Shown here one piece after another: positions 53,829 through 63,253 of a DNA stretch of 64,000 bases. Positions within the stretch are counted from its first letter, which is position 1. Each line of letters opens with the position of its first letter. This DNA comes from Flavobacterium terrae. Its GTDB lineage: Bacteria; Bacteroidota; Bacteroidia; Flavobacteriales; Flavobacteriaceae. A program made the translations under genes and the position numbers. The notes under the pieces are model-generated. The model was given only the letters and a program-made list of their open reading frames with translations, ran no database searches and was not told where the DNA came from. Location of the stretch: contig NZ_FQZI01000004.1 in the NCBI RefSeq assembly GCF_900142035.1, positions 1-64,000 of the forward strand, given 5' to 3'.

Positions 53829-54596
53829 ATGAAAACTAAAATCACTTCAATACTACTAGTCATGGTTTCTTTTATTGCAAATGCTCAACTTAAACCTATA
53901 GCTTATTCTGATGGTGACCAAAAACTTGAAGGACAATTAGCACAGCCTAAAAAAGAACTGAAAAACAAAGCTGGTGTGTTATTACTTCCTGCCTGGATGG
54001 GTATAGATAGCAATGCCAAAGAAAACGCAGCTGAATTAGCAAAACTTGGCTATATAACATTTGTTGCCGATGTCTATGGAGTAGACAAAAGACCACAAAA
54101 CACAAAAGAAGAAGGCCAAATTGCGGGTCACTTTAAAACCAATTATATAGAATATCAAAAAAGAATTCAATTGGCATTAGACCAACTTATAAAAGCAGGT
54201 GCAAATCCAGATAAAATAGCGGTTATAGGTTATTGTTTTGGTGGAACTGGTGCGATTGAAGTAGCTCGAAGCAATATGAAAGTTCAAGGCATAGTATCTT
54301 TTCATGGTGGTTTAGGAAGAGATACTGCAAGAAATATTGAACCCATACAACCAAAAGTTTTAGTTTTACATGGTGCTGATGATTTTTTTGTTCCTGAAAC
54401 AGACATCAAAGCCTTTCAAGATGAAATGAAGAAAGCAAAAGCAGATTGGCAAATGATTTATTATGCAGATGCTGTACATGCTTTCACACACAAAGATGCA
54501 GGAAGTGATAAAAGTAAAGGGACTGCTTATAATGAAAAAGCAGCTAAACGTTCATGGGAAGCAATGAAGCAATTCTTCACAGAGATTCTAAACTAA
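53829..54596 (+). CDS. Dienelactone hydrolase family protein, exported
   Basis: It has 255 residues. Signal peptide MKTKITSILLVMVSFIANAQ. Alpha/beta hydrolase with the cysteine nucleophile in GYCFGGTG (about 137-144), Asp in HGADDFFVP and His in AVHAFTH. Family enzymes cleave lactones or esters; the periplasmic substrate is unknown. Its 3' end overlaps the convergent acyltransferase by 4 bp. Confidence 0.88.
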   Translation: MKTKITSILLVMVSFIANAQLKPIAYSDGDQKLEGQLAQPKKELKNKAGVLLLPAWMGIDSNAKENAAELAKLGYITFVADVYGVDKRPQNTKEEGQIAGHFKTNYIEYQKRIQLALDQLIKAGANPDKIAVIGYCFGGTGAIEVARSNMKVQGIVSFHGGLGRDTARNIEPIQPKVLVLHGADDFFVPETDIKAFQDEMKKAKADWQMIYYADAVHAFTHKDAGSDKSKGTAYNEKAAKRSWEAMKQFFTEILN

Positions 54597-55555
54597 AAGA
54601 AATAAGGTATTCTTTTATTTATTTTATCCAAAATCCACCAGAAAAATATAGCAGTAATACAAACTAAAAAATATTTCACTACTACAAAACCAAATGTTTT
54701 TTGAGGTAAAATTTCATATACCAAACGAATAGCATAGGGATGTATTAGATAAATCCCTAAAGATAATGTTGAACTCACTGGAGCATCTGTAATGGATGCT
54801 CTTTCTTTTACTAGACTAAAAGTTAGCATACTCAACAAAGGCAAAAACAATAAAAAATCCATTGCTTTAACTTTGAATTGATAATACAATCCCACTTCTA
54901 CTAACAATAAAATCCAGAGAGGAATATAATACTTCTTTAATTTTAAAACATTAGGACCCCATGAATCGTATAGAGTTCCAACAAGCATCATTGGAAACGC
55001 AAAAAACAAAAAGTTTCTAGTTGTTCCTATGACTGCATATACAAATTGAATGTCTAAATAACGATGCAAAACATCGGATTGAATTAAAATTTGAAAAATA
55101 TATCCAAAAGTCAATAATGAAATTATAAGGACCCATTTTGAAAAAACAGAACTATTTCTAACCAAATACAATAATCCAACAGCAATAACAGATGCCAACA
55201 AATACCACAAATGCCAATAACCGTAGATAAGCTTTAAAATCATATCAAATTGACTAAACCAACCTAGCTTATAAAACCGAATTAGATCAGGAAGGTATAG
55301 TATTTGCCAAATCACATATAGTAATAAAATTCGTTTAAGATATTTCAACAAATAAGCTTTATCGTTGAGTTTATTTCTTAAAAAATATCCAGAAATTAAA
55401 AAGAAAGTTGGCACAGCAATTCGAGTAATTCCGCTTGCAATTTCATAAGACAGAAGTCCTTCAAAACCTTTAAGCTTTGTTACAGGAAAAATATGCAAAG
55501 CTACGACCAAAAAGGCCATTACTACTTTTAGTATGTCAAGGTTATTATTTCTCAT
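54593..55555 (-). CDS. Acyltransferase 3 family membrane protein
   Basis: It has 320 residues and about ten membrane helices. It starts NNLDILKVVMAFLVVALHIFP, the family's conserved first helix with its histidine, and contains RIAVPTFFLISGYFLRNK. Members O-acylate surface polysaccharides, peptidoglycan or lipids. It is encoded directly after trmL on the same strand. Confidence 0.87.
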   Translation of the reverse strand: MRNNNLDILKVVMAFLVVALHIFPVTKLKGFEGLLSYEIASGITRIAVPTFFLISGYFLRNKLNDKAYLLKYLKRILLLYVIWQILYLPDLIRFYKLGWFSQFDMILKLIYGYWHLWYLLASVIAVGLLYLVRNSSVFSKWVLIISLLTFGYIFQILIQSDVLHRYLDIQFVYAVIGTTRNFLFFAFPMMLVGTLYDSWGPNVLKLKKYYIPLWILLLVEVGLYYQFKVKAMDFLLFLPLLSMLTFSLVKERASITDAPVSSTLSLGIYLIHPYAIRLVYEILPQKTFGFVVVKYFLVCITAIFFWWILDKINKRIPYFF

Positions 55556-56008
55556 TTATTTAAACCACAATTGTCTTCTCGCCTCACCTACTACAAAAGC
55601 AACTGAATTCGCAATATTATAACTTCTAATTTTATCGCTCATAGGAATAGTAAGATGATTTTCAAAAGTATTCATTACTTCTTCACTCAAACCAATACTT
55701 TCCTTTCCAAAAACCAACCAATCTCCTTCTTTAAATTCAGCTTCGTAATAAGATTTGTCAGACTTTGAACTAAATAAAAACACTCTTGATTGATCTGGAA
55801 TTTGTGCAATCCACTCGTCAACATTACTGTATTCTTTCCAGTCTAAATGAACCCAGTAATCTAATCCTGAACGCTTTAGATTTTTATCGGTAATTTCAAA
55901 ACCGTAAGGTTTTATTAAATGTAAACGATTCCCTGTCCCAACACACAAACGACCTATGTTTCCTGTGTTATTTGGGATTTCGGGTTCTACTAAAACTATA
56001 TTTAACAT
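55556..56008 (-). CDS. trmL: tRNA (cytidine(34)-2'-O)-methyltransferase
   Basis: It has 150 residues from ATG 56008, where homology begins (MLNIVLVEPEIPNNTGNIGR); an earlier in-frame ATG at 56050 adds 14 residues overlapping the neighbouring gene. SPOUT fold with the C-terminal trefoil knot: LVFGKESIGL and IPMSDKIRSYNIANSVA. It methylates the wobble base of tRNA-Leu isoacceptors. Confidence 0.94.
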   Translation of the reverse strand: MLNIVLVEPEIPNNTGNIGRLCVGTGNRLHLIKPYGFEITDKNLKRSGLDYWVHLDWKEYSNVDEWIAQIPDQSRVFLFSSKSDKSYYEAEFKEGDWLVFGKESIGLSEEVMNTFENHLTIPMSDKIRSYNIANSVAFVVGEARRQLWFK

Positions 56009-56030
56009 ATTTGACTTTTTATTAATTTGG

Positions 56031-56600
56031 TTATTCGAAAAAATCTTCAACTTCTAATACTTCGCCAGCCTTTAAATCATGCAAAGTAACTGTTCCTACG
56101 CGAACTCTTACTAATCTCAAGGTAGGAAAGCCAACAGCCGCAGTCATTTTTCGCACTTGGCGGAATTTACCTTCGGTTAAGGTAAGCGCTACCCAACTTG
56201 TTGGTCCATGTCGTTCATCACGTATTCTTCTTCCCTCTCCAATGTAGTCTGGTAAGGATTCTATTTTATACGATTCACAAGGCTTTGTTGTATATCGAAT
56301 TCCTTTGAAACCAATCTCGACGCCATTTTTTAATTTTTCAATAGCTTCATCGGTTATGATCCCGTCTACTTGAGCAAAATATTCTTTTTCAATTGTTTTA
56401 CTTCTTACAATCTCGCTCATCATTCCATCTGTCGTAAGCAACAACAACCCCTCCGAATCTTCATCCAAGCGCCCAATTGCCATAGTTCCTTCGGGAAAAT
56501 CGAATAATTCACCCAATTTCTTTTTAGGGCGCTTTTTTTCGTAAATAAATTGACTTAAATAACCGTGAGGTTTATGCAAAATAAAATGTCGATGCTTCAT
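56031..56600 (-). CDS. rluE: Pseudouridine synthase, RluE/RsuA type
   Basis: It has 189 residues from ATG 56600. The catalytic aspartate D46 sits in AIGRLDEDSEGLLLLT. LTLTEGKFRQVRKMTAAVGFPTLRLVRVRVG is typical of the small-subunit RluE branch. There is no N-terminal S4 domain, which favours RluE (23S U2457) over RsuA. A four-residue longer start at 56612 is possible. Confidence 0.9.
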   Translation of the reverse strand: MKHRHFILHKPHGYLSQFIYEKKRPKKKLGELFDFPEGTMAIGRLDEDSEGLLLLTTDGMMSEIVRSKTIEKEYFAQVDGIITDEAIEKLKNGVEIGFKGIRYTTKPCESYKIESLPDYIGEGRRIRDERHGPTSWVALTLTEGKFRQVRKMTAAVGFPTLRLVRVRVGTVTLHDLKAGEVLEVEDFFE

Positions 56601-56640
56601 AATATTTCGCAAAAATAAGTTATTCTCTACGAAACATCAG

Positions 56641-56648
56641 TAATTTTG
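56641..56648 (+). promoter_or_regulatory. -7 box before the 137-residue gene
   Basis: TAATTTTG fits the Bacteroidetes -7 consensus and lies 20 bp before ATG 56669. Confidence 0.4.
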
Positions 56649-56668
56649 TTGTCCCTAAATATAAGATT

Positions 56669-57082
56669 ATGGAAAAGCATTTTGAACTAAGTGACACAGA
56701 ATTTACATTAGAATTCGAAAACTGCACATTAAATCCAGAACTCTTTACACATGAAGCTCATTTACGCCTAGCTTGGATTTATATTCAGAAATACGGCATT
56801 GAAAACGCAATCGAAGTCATTCGAAAACAAATTCAAGAATATGCTATTTCACTAGGAGCTTCAGAAAAATATCACGAAACAATTACAGTTGCCAGTATTA
56901 AAGCGGTATCTTTTTTTATTAAAAAATCGGAAAGTAAAACTTTTGAGTCTTTCATTAATGAAAACAAACAGCTAAAAACCAATTTTAAACAATTACTTGC
57001 TACACATTATACAACTGATATTTTTAATTCAGAAAGTGCTAAAAAAGATTTTCTGGAACCTGAATTAGACCCTTTTGAATGA
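56669..57082 (+). CDS. Conserved protein of unknown function
   Basis: It has 137 residues, mostly alpha-helical and cytosolic, with no signal peptide. A motif FTHEAHLRLAWIYIQKYG at about 26-43 has two histidines in an HxxHxxxA pattern that suggests metal or haem contact. I recall similar short proteins in many phyla, but no function. It stands alone between rluE and the GT39 gene. Confidence 0.72.
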   Translation: MEKHFELSDTEFTLEFENCTLNPELFTHEAHLRLAWIYIQKYGIENAIEVIRKQIQEYAISLGASEKYHETITVASIKAVSFFIKKSESKTFESFINENKQLKTNFKQLLATHYTTDIFNSESAKKDFLEPELDPFE

Positions 57083-57083
57083 A

Positions 57084-58616
57084 TTATTGCTTACTTTCAG
57101 CAATCCATTTCTTTAATAACCCATTAATATCCGTTTTGGGATTTTTAAGGATATAAATCGTTGTACCGTTTTCGCGCGCTAATTTGTTTTCAATGGAGTC
57201 GTAAACGATAACCTTATTGAATCTTTTTTCTGCCATCTTTAGTAAATACTCTTTGTTTTTGGCTTCTTTAACCCAAACTAAAGTCGTTATTTTTTTCTCT
57301 AAAGGAAACCAGTTTACATAATCAGCATTAAACGAAACTGCTTTAACCGACTTGTTTTTAGCATAAAAATTAACGGCTCCAGTTTGCCCGTAATTATCAC
57401 AAATTATCAGTGTATTTGAAGTATTACCAATTGTATTGAGCGCTTTGTCTGTTTTTTGGGCTAGTTCTTGCCAACCAAGCATATCGGCAAAATCCTGAGG
57501 CAAGTCATGATCTTCGCCATCTTCCCATTCTAACATACCTAGCCTTTGATAACGTTCTGGATTGTTCTTAATATACTCTGGACTCACATTGGGAAAAGCC
57601 AATTGATACATTGGAATAAATAAAAAAACAGGAATTAGAATAGCTACAGGACGAAGGTATTTTAACCATTTTCCTTGTAAAATTTTCTCTGTATAAACTG
57701 CACCAAAAGCTAATAAAATAGGATACAATCCAATGGTATAATAAGCTTTAGCCTTAAAGAAAACGAAGATTATCATTGTGAATAGAAATGACCAAAAGAA
57801 AACTCTATACTCTTTAAAAGCCTTATATCTCCAAAAAGAAATAAAACCAATAATCAACACAAAAAAGGCGCCTAAAAAAAATAGTATTTGTTCTTTTATA
57901 AAATCACCTAAATCAACATTTTCAAGTTGTGTCTCCTTAAGTTCTTTCATATGACCAATCACTGGAAAATCATTCTGAAACTGCCATATTAAATTAGGCA
58001 ACACAATAAAAAATGCAATTGCAAGTGCATAATACAAATGCTTGTTTGTTAAAATTTTGCGATGCTTTGTCAACAAAATAGCTGGCAACAAACCCAACAT
58101 TAAAAAGATAATATTGTACTTATTTAAAAAACCAAAAGCAAAAGTAATCCCAGCAATATAGAGCCATTTATTTTTCTCTGATACTATGTACTGAATTACT
58201 GTATAATAAAACAATGTCCATACTAAAATATCTAAACTATTAGGCTGAAACAATATGTTCATTCGTGTAATAACTGACAACAACACCGAAATGCTTCCTA
58301 AAACTAATGCGAAAAGATTTCCTTTTAGAGTTTCTATTGTTTTCCAAACTACAACAATTGTCAAAGCACCAAATAGAGCTGGAAAAAATTTTATCCAAAA
58401 TACCGAGTTCCCCAAAAGATAAATCACATAAGATATCCAAGCTGAAAGTGGTGGCACAGAAACATAACCCCAATCTAAATGCTGTCCTTGATCTAAGTGC
58501 AAAAACTCATCGCGATGCAAACTATATTCCGAAGTAATCAAGTTGAACTGCAACCAAAATTTAAAAAGGACAAACAAAAACAGAATTAGATACTTCCAGT
58601 GAGCATTTAGTTTCAT
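57084..58616 (-). CDS. GT39/ArnT-type membrane glycosyltransferase
   Basis: It has 510 residues. About eleven membrane helices. The first external loop has the D36-E37 pair (SLHRDEFLHLDQGQHLDWGY), followed by VPPLSAWISYVIYLLG, typical of PMT-like GT-C enzymes that take sugar from polyprenyl phosphate. A soluble C-terminal domain (about 360-510) follows. The acceptor may be lipid A, glycan or protein. It is transcribed alone. Confidence 0.87.
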   Translation of the reverse strand: MKLNAHWKYLILFLFVLFKFWLQFNLITSEYSLHRDEFLHLDQGQHLDWGYVSVPPLSAWISYVIYLLGNSVFWIKFFPALFGALTIVVVWKTIETLKGNLFALVLGSISVLLSVITRMNILFQPNSLDILVWTLFYYTVIQYIVSEKNKWLYIAGITFAFGFLNKYNIIFLMLGLLPAILLTKHRKILTNKHLYYALAIAFFIVLPNLIWQFQNDFPVIGHMKELKETQLENVDLGDFIKEQILFFLGAFFVLIIGFISFWRYKAFKEYRVFFWSFLFTMIIFVFFKAKAYYTIGLYPILLAFGAVYTEKILQGKWLKYLRPVAILIPVFLFIPMYQLAFPNVSPEYIKNNPERYQRLGMLEWEDGEDHDLPQDFADMLGWQELAQKTDKALNTIGNTSNTLIICDNYGQTGAVNFYAKNKSVKAVSFNADYVNWFPLEKKITTLVWVKEAKNKEYLLKMAEKRFNKVIVYDSIENKLARENGTTIYILKNPKTDINGLLKKWIAESKQ

Positions 58617-58723
58617 AGTAAGATTTTATTTACGCAATTTAGAGATTTTTACATTAACACTAAACAATAGGACTTTTACTAATACATTTTATTGTTTACT
58701 TTTACATAACAAAATCAAAATCG

Positions 58724-60094
58724 ATGTCGGAAAACATTCTTATACTTGCCTCATTTATAATTGCACTAGCTATTGGAATTTTTATTGGAAAAGCACTTTT
58801 CTCAGCCAATTCAAAATCGGAAAAAGCTTCATTGGAAGAAAAGATCAATGGCTTATTGGCTCAAATAGAACAATTAAAACAACAATTCCTGACGGAGAGA
58901 AATCAATGGGAAAATCAATTGCGTCAAAGCACGACTGAAAAAGAATCTATTCGTACCGAAAAAGATGCTTTAGCCATTCAATTATCAAAGAAAGAAGTTG
59001 ATTTTGATAATCTTCTAGAACGTAATAGAGAACAAAAACAAGAAGTGGAACAACTTCAAGAGAAATTCACTAAAGAATTCGAAAACTTAGCCAATAAAAT
59101 CCTTGAGGAAAAAACAACAAAATTCACCGAGCAGAATAAAGAAAATTTAAAGACTATACTTTCTCCATTACAAGATAAAATTCAGCTTTTTGAGAAAAAA
59201 GTAGAAGATACTCACAAAGAAAGTATAGATTATCACGCGGCCTTGCGTCAACAAATTTTAGGTTTGAAAGAAATGAATGCTCAAATGAGCAAAGAAACCC
59301 TAAACTTAACGAAAGCATTAAAAGGCGATAGTAAAATGCAAGGAAATTGGGGTGAATTAGTTCTAGAACGAGTTTTAGAAAAATCTGGATTAGAAAAAGG
59401 ACGTGAATATGAAGTACAGCAAAGTTTCACTACCGAAGAAGGTAATCGAGTTTTTCCAGATGTCGTGATCAATTTACCCGACGGAAAGAAAATGATTGTC
59501 GATTCGAAAGTAACTTTAACAGCATACGAACGCTATATTAACGAAGACGACGAAGAAACGAAAGCGCAATATCTTAAAGAACATGTTATCGCGATAAAAC
59601 GCCATGTAGAACAGTTGGGCGACAAAAATTATCAGGATCTCTACCAAATAGAAAGCCCCGATTTTGTATTGTTGTTTATTCCAATGGAACCCGCATTTGC
59701 TTTGGCTTTAAATGAGGATACCACTTTATACAACAAAGCTTTCGAGAAGAATATCGTTATTGTAACACCATCAACATTATTAGCTACTCTACGTACAATA
59801 GATAGTATGTGGACCAACCAAAAACAACAAGAAAACGCTTATGAGATTGCTCGTCAAGCCGGAGCTTTGTATGATAAATTTGAAGGATTTGTTTCCGATT
59901 TGATTAAAATTGGAAAACGAATGGACGAAGCAAAATCAGAATACGGCAACGCCATGAACAAATTGGTAGAAGGAAAAGGGAATTTAATTACTAGCGTTGA
60001 AAAACTGAAGAAAATGGGAGCTAAAGCTAAAAAATCACTTCCTGAGAGTATCATTAGCAGAGCCGAAAACGAAACTAACACTTTATCTCAATAA
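58724..60094 (+). CDS. rmuC: DNA recombination protein RmuC
   Basis: It has 456 residues: N-terminal membrane anchor (about 5-27), coiled coil (about 33-150), then the RmuC nuclease-like domain (MQGNWGELVLERVLEKSGLEKG, FPDVVINLPDGKKMIVDSKV, FVLLFIPMEPAFALAL). It limits inversion of repeats in E. coli. It is followed after 3 bp by a small membrane protein. Confidence 0.94.
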   Translation: MSENILILASFIIALAIGIFIGKALFSANSKSEKASLEEKINGLLAQIEQLKQQFLTERNQWENQLRQSTTEKESIRTEKDALAIQLSKKEVDFDNLLERNREQKQEVEQLQEKFTKEFENLANKILEEKTTKFTEQNKENLKTILSPLQDKIQLFEKKVEDTHKESIDYHAALRQQILGLKEMNAQMSKETLNLTKALKGDSKMQGNWGELVLERVLEKSGLEKGREYEVQQSFTTEEGNRVFPDVVINLPDGKKMIVDSKVTLTAYERYINEDDEETKAQYLKEHVIAIKRHVEQLGDKNYQDLYQIESPDFVLLFIPMEPAFALALNEDTTLYNKAFEKNIVIVTPSTLLATLRTIDSMWTNQKQQENAYEIARQAGALYDKFEGFVSDLIKIGKRMDEAKSEYGNAMNKLVEGKGNLITSVEKLKKMGAKAKKSLPESIISRAENETNTLSQ

Positions 60095-60097
60095 ATT

Positions 60098-60475
60098 ATG
60101 TTACGAAAATTTATAATAATAACCATTCTTACTGTATTATTAGTAATCTCTGGCTATTTTGCTGTATTGTATTATGCAACTTTTAGTGAAGGCTATCGTT
60201 CGGGTGAATTGATAAAAATTAGTCACAAAGGAATGCTATTTAAAACTTGGGAAGGTGAATTAAGTCAAGGGGTTGCTGGAGCTCAAATATTTAAATTTTC
60301 TATTTTAGATAAAGATGAGAAAGTCATTCAGCAGATGAAGGATTTACAAGGAGAATATGTAAAAGTCACCTATGAAGAACGATACAAAACCTTTCCTTGG
60401 TGGGGAGATACTAAATATTTTGTAACAGAAGTTGTTAAAGAAGATTCTCCTTTTAAGGTTAAAATCAACAAGTAG
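60098..60475 (+). CDS. Small membrane-anchored protein, not a dehydrogenase
   Basis: It has 125 residues: one membrane helix at about 5-27, then a beta-rich domain (GELIKISHKGMLFKTWEGEL, KVTYEERYKTFPWWGDTKYF). Similar flavobacterial proteins carry the label 6-phosphogluconate dehydrogenase, but the length and sequence give no NADP-binding or catalytic site. It is translationally coupled to rmuC and the thioesterase (1-bp overlap). Function unknown. Confidence 0.75.
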   Translation: MLRKFIIITILTVLLVISGYFAVLYYATFSEGYRSGELIKISHKGMLFKTWEGELSQGVAGAQIFKFSILDKDEKVIQQMKDLQGEYVKVTYEERYKTFPWWGDTKYFVTEVVKEDSPFKVKINK

Positions 60476-61023
60476 TGAATACCCAATTCAAAAGCGTAAA
60501 ATCGTCTAAAGTTGTCATCTCTGAATTGATGCTTCCTTCACACACTAATTTTAGTGGGAAAATTCATGGTGGTTATATTTTGTCGTTATTGGATCAAATA
60601 GCTTTTGCGTGTGCTTCAAAATTTTCAGGACATTATTGTGTTACCGCTTCGGTTGATACTGTTGATTTTTTGGCTCCAATTGAAGTAGGTGAATTAGTTA
60701 CCATGCGAGCATCAGTAAATTATGTTGGAAAAACTTCTATGATTGTTGGTATTCGGGTAGAAGCTGAAAACATTCAAACTGGAAAAATAAAGCATTGTAA
60801 TTCTTCTTATTTTACCATGGTTGCAAAAGATAAATCTGGGAATAATGCTCTTGTTCCTGGATTAATTTTATCGACTGATGATGACATCAGACGATTTTGG
60901 AATTGCATTAAAATGATTGCTATTAAAAAAGACAAGCAAAACCACGAAGAAACCTTTGATTATAAAAGTGAAGATTCACTATCAAAATTGAGCAAATACA
61001 ATGTTCAACTAGAACGCATTTAA
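60475..61023 (+). CDS. Acyl-CoA thioesterase, hotdog fold, GTG start
   Basis: It has 182 residues. SELMLPSHTNFSGKIHGGYILSLLDQIAFACA is the hotdog signature of the BFIT/YciA type, with the catalytic Asp in the long helix. It hydrolyses acyl-CoA. The start is GTG at 60475, overlapping the stop of the preceding gene by 1 bp. Confidence 0.9.
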   Translation: MNTQFKSVKSSKVVISELMLPSHTNFSGKIHGGYILSLLDQIAFACASKFSGHYCVTASVDTVDFLAPIEVGELVTMRASVNYVGKTSMIVGIRVEAENIQTGKIKHCNSSYFTMVAKDKSGNNALVPGLILSTDDDIRRFWNCIKMIAIKKDKQNHEETFDYKSEDSLSKLSKYNVQLERI

Positions 61024-61032
61024 CTTAAAAAA

Positions 61033-61377
61033 ATGAAAAAAATACTTTATTTACTACTATTATCATTTTCTATTACTAATGCTCAAGAACCTAGGAAAAA
61101 CCTAAAAGCAATAATCAAAACAGCTATTTACTGTGATCATTGCAAAGAGTGTGAAACTTGTGGAAAAAATTTTCAAGCAAACATGCTTAAAATAAAAGGT
61201 TTGAAAATGTATGAACTAGACGAAAAAAAGATGACAATTACAGTTTATTACAATTCTCAAAAAACAAATCTGCAAACAATAAAAACAGCTATATCTAAAT
61301 TAGGTTATGATGCCGATGATATAAAAGCTGACGCGAAAGCTTATGAAAAATTAGATGGTTGCTGTAAAAAAGCCTAA
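61033..61377 (+). CDS. Exported heavy-metal-associated (HMA-like) protein
   Basis: It has 114 residues. Signal peptide MKKILYLLLLSFSITNAQ. An HMA-like ferredoxin fold with an unusual CDHCKECETC string (C34, C37, C40, C43), which gives CxxC spacing three times over, and a C-terminal GCCKKA. It probably binds copper or another soft metal in the periplasm. It is near the DUF5777-cytochrome-YceI genes on the plus strand. Confidence 0.8.
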   Translation: MKKILYLLLLSFSITNAQEPRKNLKAIIKTAIYCDHCKECETCGKNFQANMLKIKGLKMYELDEKKMTITVYYNSQKTNLQTIKTAISKLGYDADDIKADAKAYEKLDGCCKKA

Positions 61378-62229
61378 TTAAAACACTCTTACTAGATTAA
61401 ACCCAAAAAAGATATCTCCTTTACCCCAATCGCCTGTTGCATTTGCTAAGAAACCAGCTTCATGCATAGCTTGAGCGTTGGTAAAATGCATTTGAAACAC
61501 GTGACCCCCAGTCTCTATATCAACACCAAGTGACAATGGGTTTCTAAACGGTGACGTTGATGATCTATTTAAATGTGCTGCATAATCCATATTAATAGAG
61601 ACACGTTTTGAAATTTTATAACGTCCCCCCATTCCTAATGAGAATTGACTGTTATCTTGGCCATCGTCTATTACAAAGTTTTCATGAAAATAAGATGGAG
61701 CTAGTTCTAAAGAAAGTTTATCATTAAATTTTCGAGAAATCAGAATTTGATTAACATACATCATTCTATCACTAAATTCCATTCTAGGATAATTCGACTC
61801 TTTCATTTGATTATTAAAACCAACACTATTGAAACCTACAAATGTAAATGGCAAACCATTTTCTCTCTGAGGAGCAATAAGATATTTTATCGAAAAATCA
61901 TAAGCTTGCTCACTTCTTCCTGCCCCAATAGAAACTTTTGACCCTAAACCATAAATAAACTTGATTTGAGTTACTGCATTATCTAGCCCAAAGAAACCTT
62001 CGAAGCCATCTTTTACAGATCCAAATCTATGAGCTACAACAAAGTAAAGTTCTTTTTTTCCGAGAAGTTTAGTAGATTCTAAATTTACTATTTTTTGCGC
62101 CTTAAAAGCTGCTAAAACTTCGGTATTTGAATCTTTAGAATCTATTTGAGATAATAAATCATCTTGAGAAAAAACAGTAAACCTTACAAAGAGTAATGTT
62201 ATCAATAAAAATAAATATTTTTTTTTCAT
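61378..62229 (-). CDS. DUF5777 outer-membrane beta-barrel protein
   Basis: It has 283 residues. Signal peptide (about 1-21), then an extended beta-rich sequence ending in an aromatic LVRVF, as in outer-membrane barrels. FVVAHRFGSVKDGFEGFFGLDNA near 63 is the DUF5777 hallmark. It is divergent from the cytochrome c-like gene. It is often seen beside YceI and c-type cytochrome genes in Bacteroidetes. Confidence 0.82.
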   Translation of the reverse strand: MKKKYLFLLITLLFVRFTVFSQDDLLSQIDSKDSNTEVLAAFKAQKIVNLESTKLLGKKELYFVVAHRFGSVKDGFEGFFGLDNAVTQIKFIYGLGSKVSIGAGRSEQAYDFSIKYLIAPQRENGLPFTFVGFNSVGFNNQMKESNYPRMEFSDRMMYVNQILISRKFNDKLSLELAPSYFHENFVIDDGQDNSQFSLGMGGRYKISKRVSINMDYAAHLNRSSTSPFRNPLSLGVDIETGGHVFQMHFTNAQAMHEAGFLANATGDWGKGDIFFGFNLVRVF

Positions 62230-62321
62230 TTTATCTAAGAAATTTCTATCAAATTTAATATAAAATTACTATTTTTAAAACAATTTAATAGTTATTTTAA
62301 TTTATCTTTAAAATAAAACAA

Positions 62322-62678
62322 ATGAAAGAAATAAGATTTATTTTAATCCTTTGCACTACTTTTTTTTGTAGTTGCAGCAATGAAAGCAGTAATGATTTAG
62401 TAAATCCAATTCCTGAAAAAGTAAGCTATTCGAGAGATGTAAAACCTATAACTGATTCTAACTGCATTCCCTGCCACAACAATCCTCCTCTTAATGGAGC
62501 ACCTATGTCATTGTTAACAAAATTACAAGTTCAAGATGCTATAGTGAACAGAGGGTTATTAGACAGAATCTCAAGAGACCAAGGAGCACCTGGAATGATG
62601 CCAAATGGTGGCATTAGATTACCACAAAACAGTATTGATATCATAAAAAAATGGCAAGCTGATGGTTTTTTGGAATAA
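62322..62678 (+). CDS. Cytochrome c-like lipoprotein
   Basis: It has 118 residues. The lipoprotein signal ends in FFCSCSNE. One haem-binding motif CIPCH lies near 48-52 in DSNCIPCHNNPP, and a distal methionine is possible in GAPGMMPNGG. It is a single-haem envelope electron carrier. YceI follows 32 bp later in the same direction. Confidence 0.85.
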   Translation: MKEIRFILILCTTFFCSCSNESSNDLVNPIPEKVSYSRDVKPITDSNCIPCHNNPPLNGAPMSLLTKLQVQDAIVNRGLLDRISRDQGAPGMMPNGGIRLPQNSIDIIKKWQADGFLE

Positions 62679-62710
62679 TTATTGAAATTAATCTGTTAAA
62701 AATTTGAACT

Positions 62711-63253
62711 ATGAAACATTTATTAGCCCTAGCTTTAGCAATTTTGGCATTCAATAACACTGTAGCTCAAGAAAAAGTTTTAACCAAGTCTGGAGTTACT
62801 ACTTTTGAAGCCTCAGTACCGTCTTTTGAAGAGGTAAAAGCAACGAATAAACTCTCTGGATGTATTTTAAATACTAAAACTGGTGAAATTGTTGGGTTAT
62901 TGATGATGAAAAATTTCAAATTTAAATCAGCCTTAATGGAAGAACATTTCAATGAAAATTATATGGAAAGTGACAAATATCCAAAAGGTGTATTTAAAGG
63001 AAAAATTCAAAATTTCAATATTGAAAACCTAACTTCAAACAATCAAGATTTCACAATCAACGGTAGTATGGAAATACATGGAAAATCTAAAGACATAACA
63101 ATTACTGTTAAAATTTCGAAAAAAGAAAATTCAATTTTTTTAAGTTCTAATTTTAATTTAAACACCGATGATTTTGGCATTGAACTACCAATTCTAGTAA
63201 GAAGTAAAGTTGCTAAAAAAGTAAACGTACAAATTGATTATTCTCTTAAATAA
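62711..63253 (+). CDS. YceI family lipid-binding protein
   Basis: It has 180 residues. Signal peptide MKHLLALALAILAFNNTVAQ. The rest is the YceI lipocalin-like barrel (FEASVPSFEEVKATNKL, MEEHFNENYMESDKYPKGVFKG, GSMEIHGKSKDITITV). YceI proteins bind isoprenoid or amide lipids. It ends at the convergent channel gene with no gap. Confidence 0.9.
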   Translation: MKHLLALALAILAFNNTVAQEKVLTKSGVTTFEASVPSFEEVKATNKLSGCILNTKTGEIVGLLMMKNFKFKSALMEEHFNENYMESDKYPKGVFKGKIQNFNIENLTSNNQDFTINGSMEIHGKSKDITITVKISKKENSIFLSSNFNLNTDDFGIELPILVRSKVAKKVNVQIDYSLK

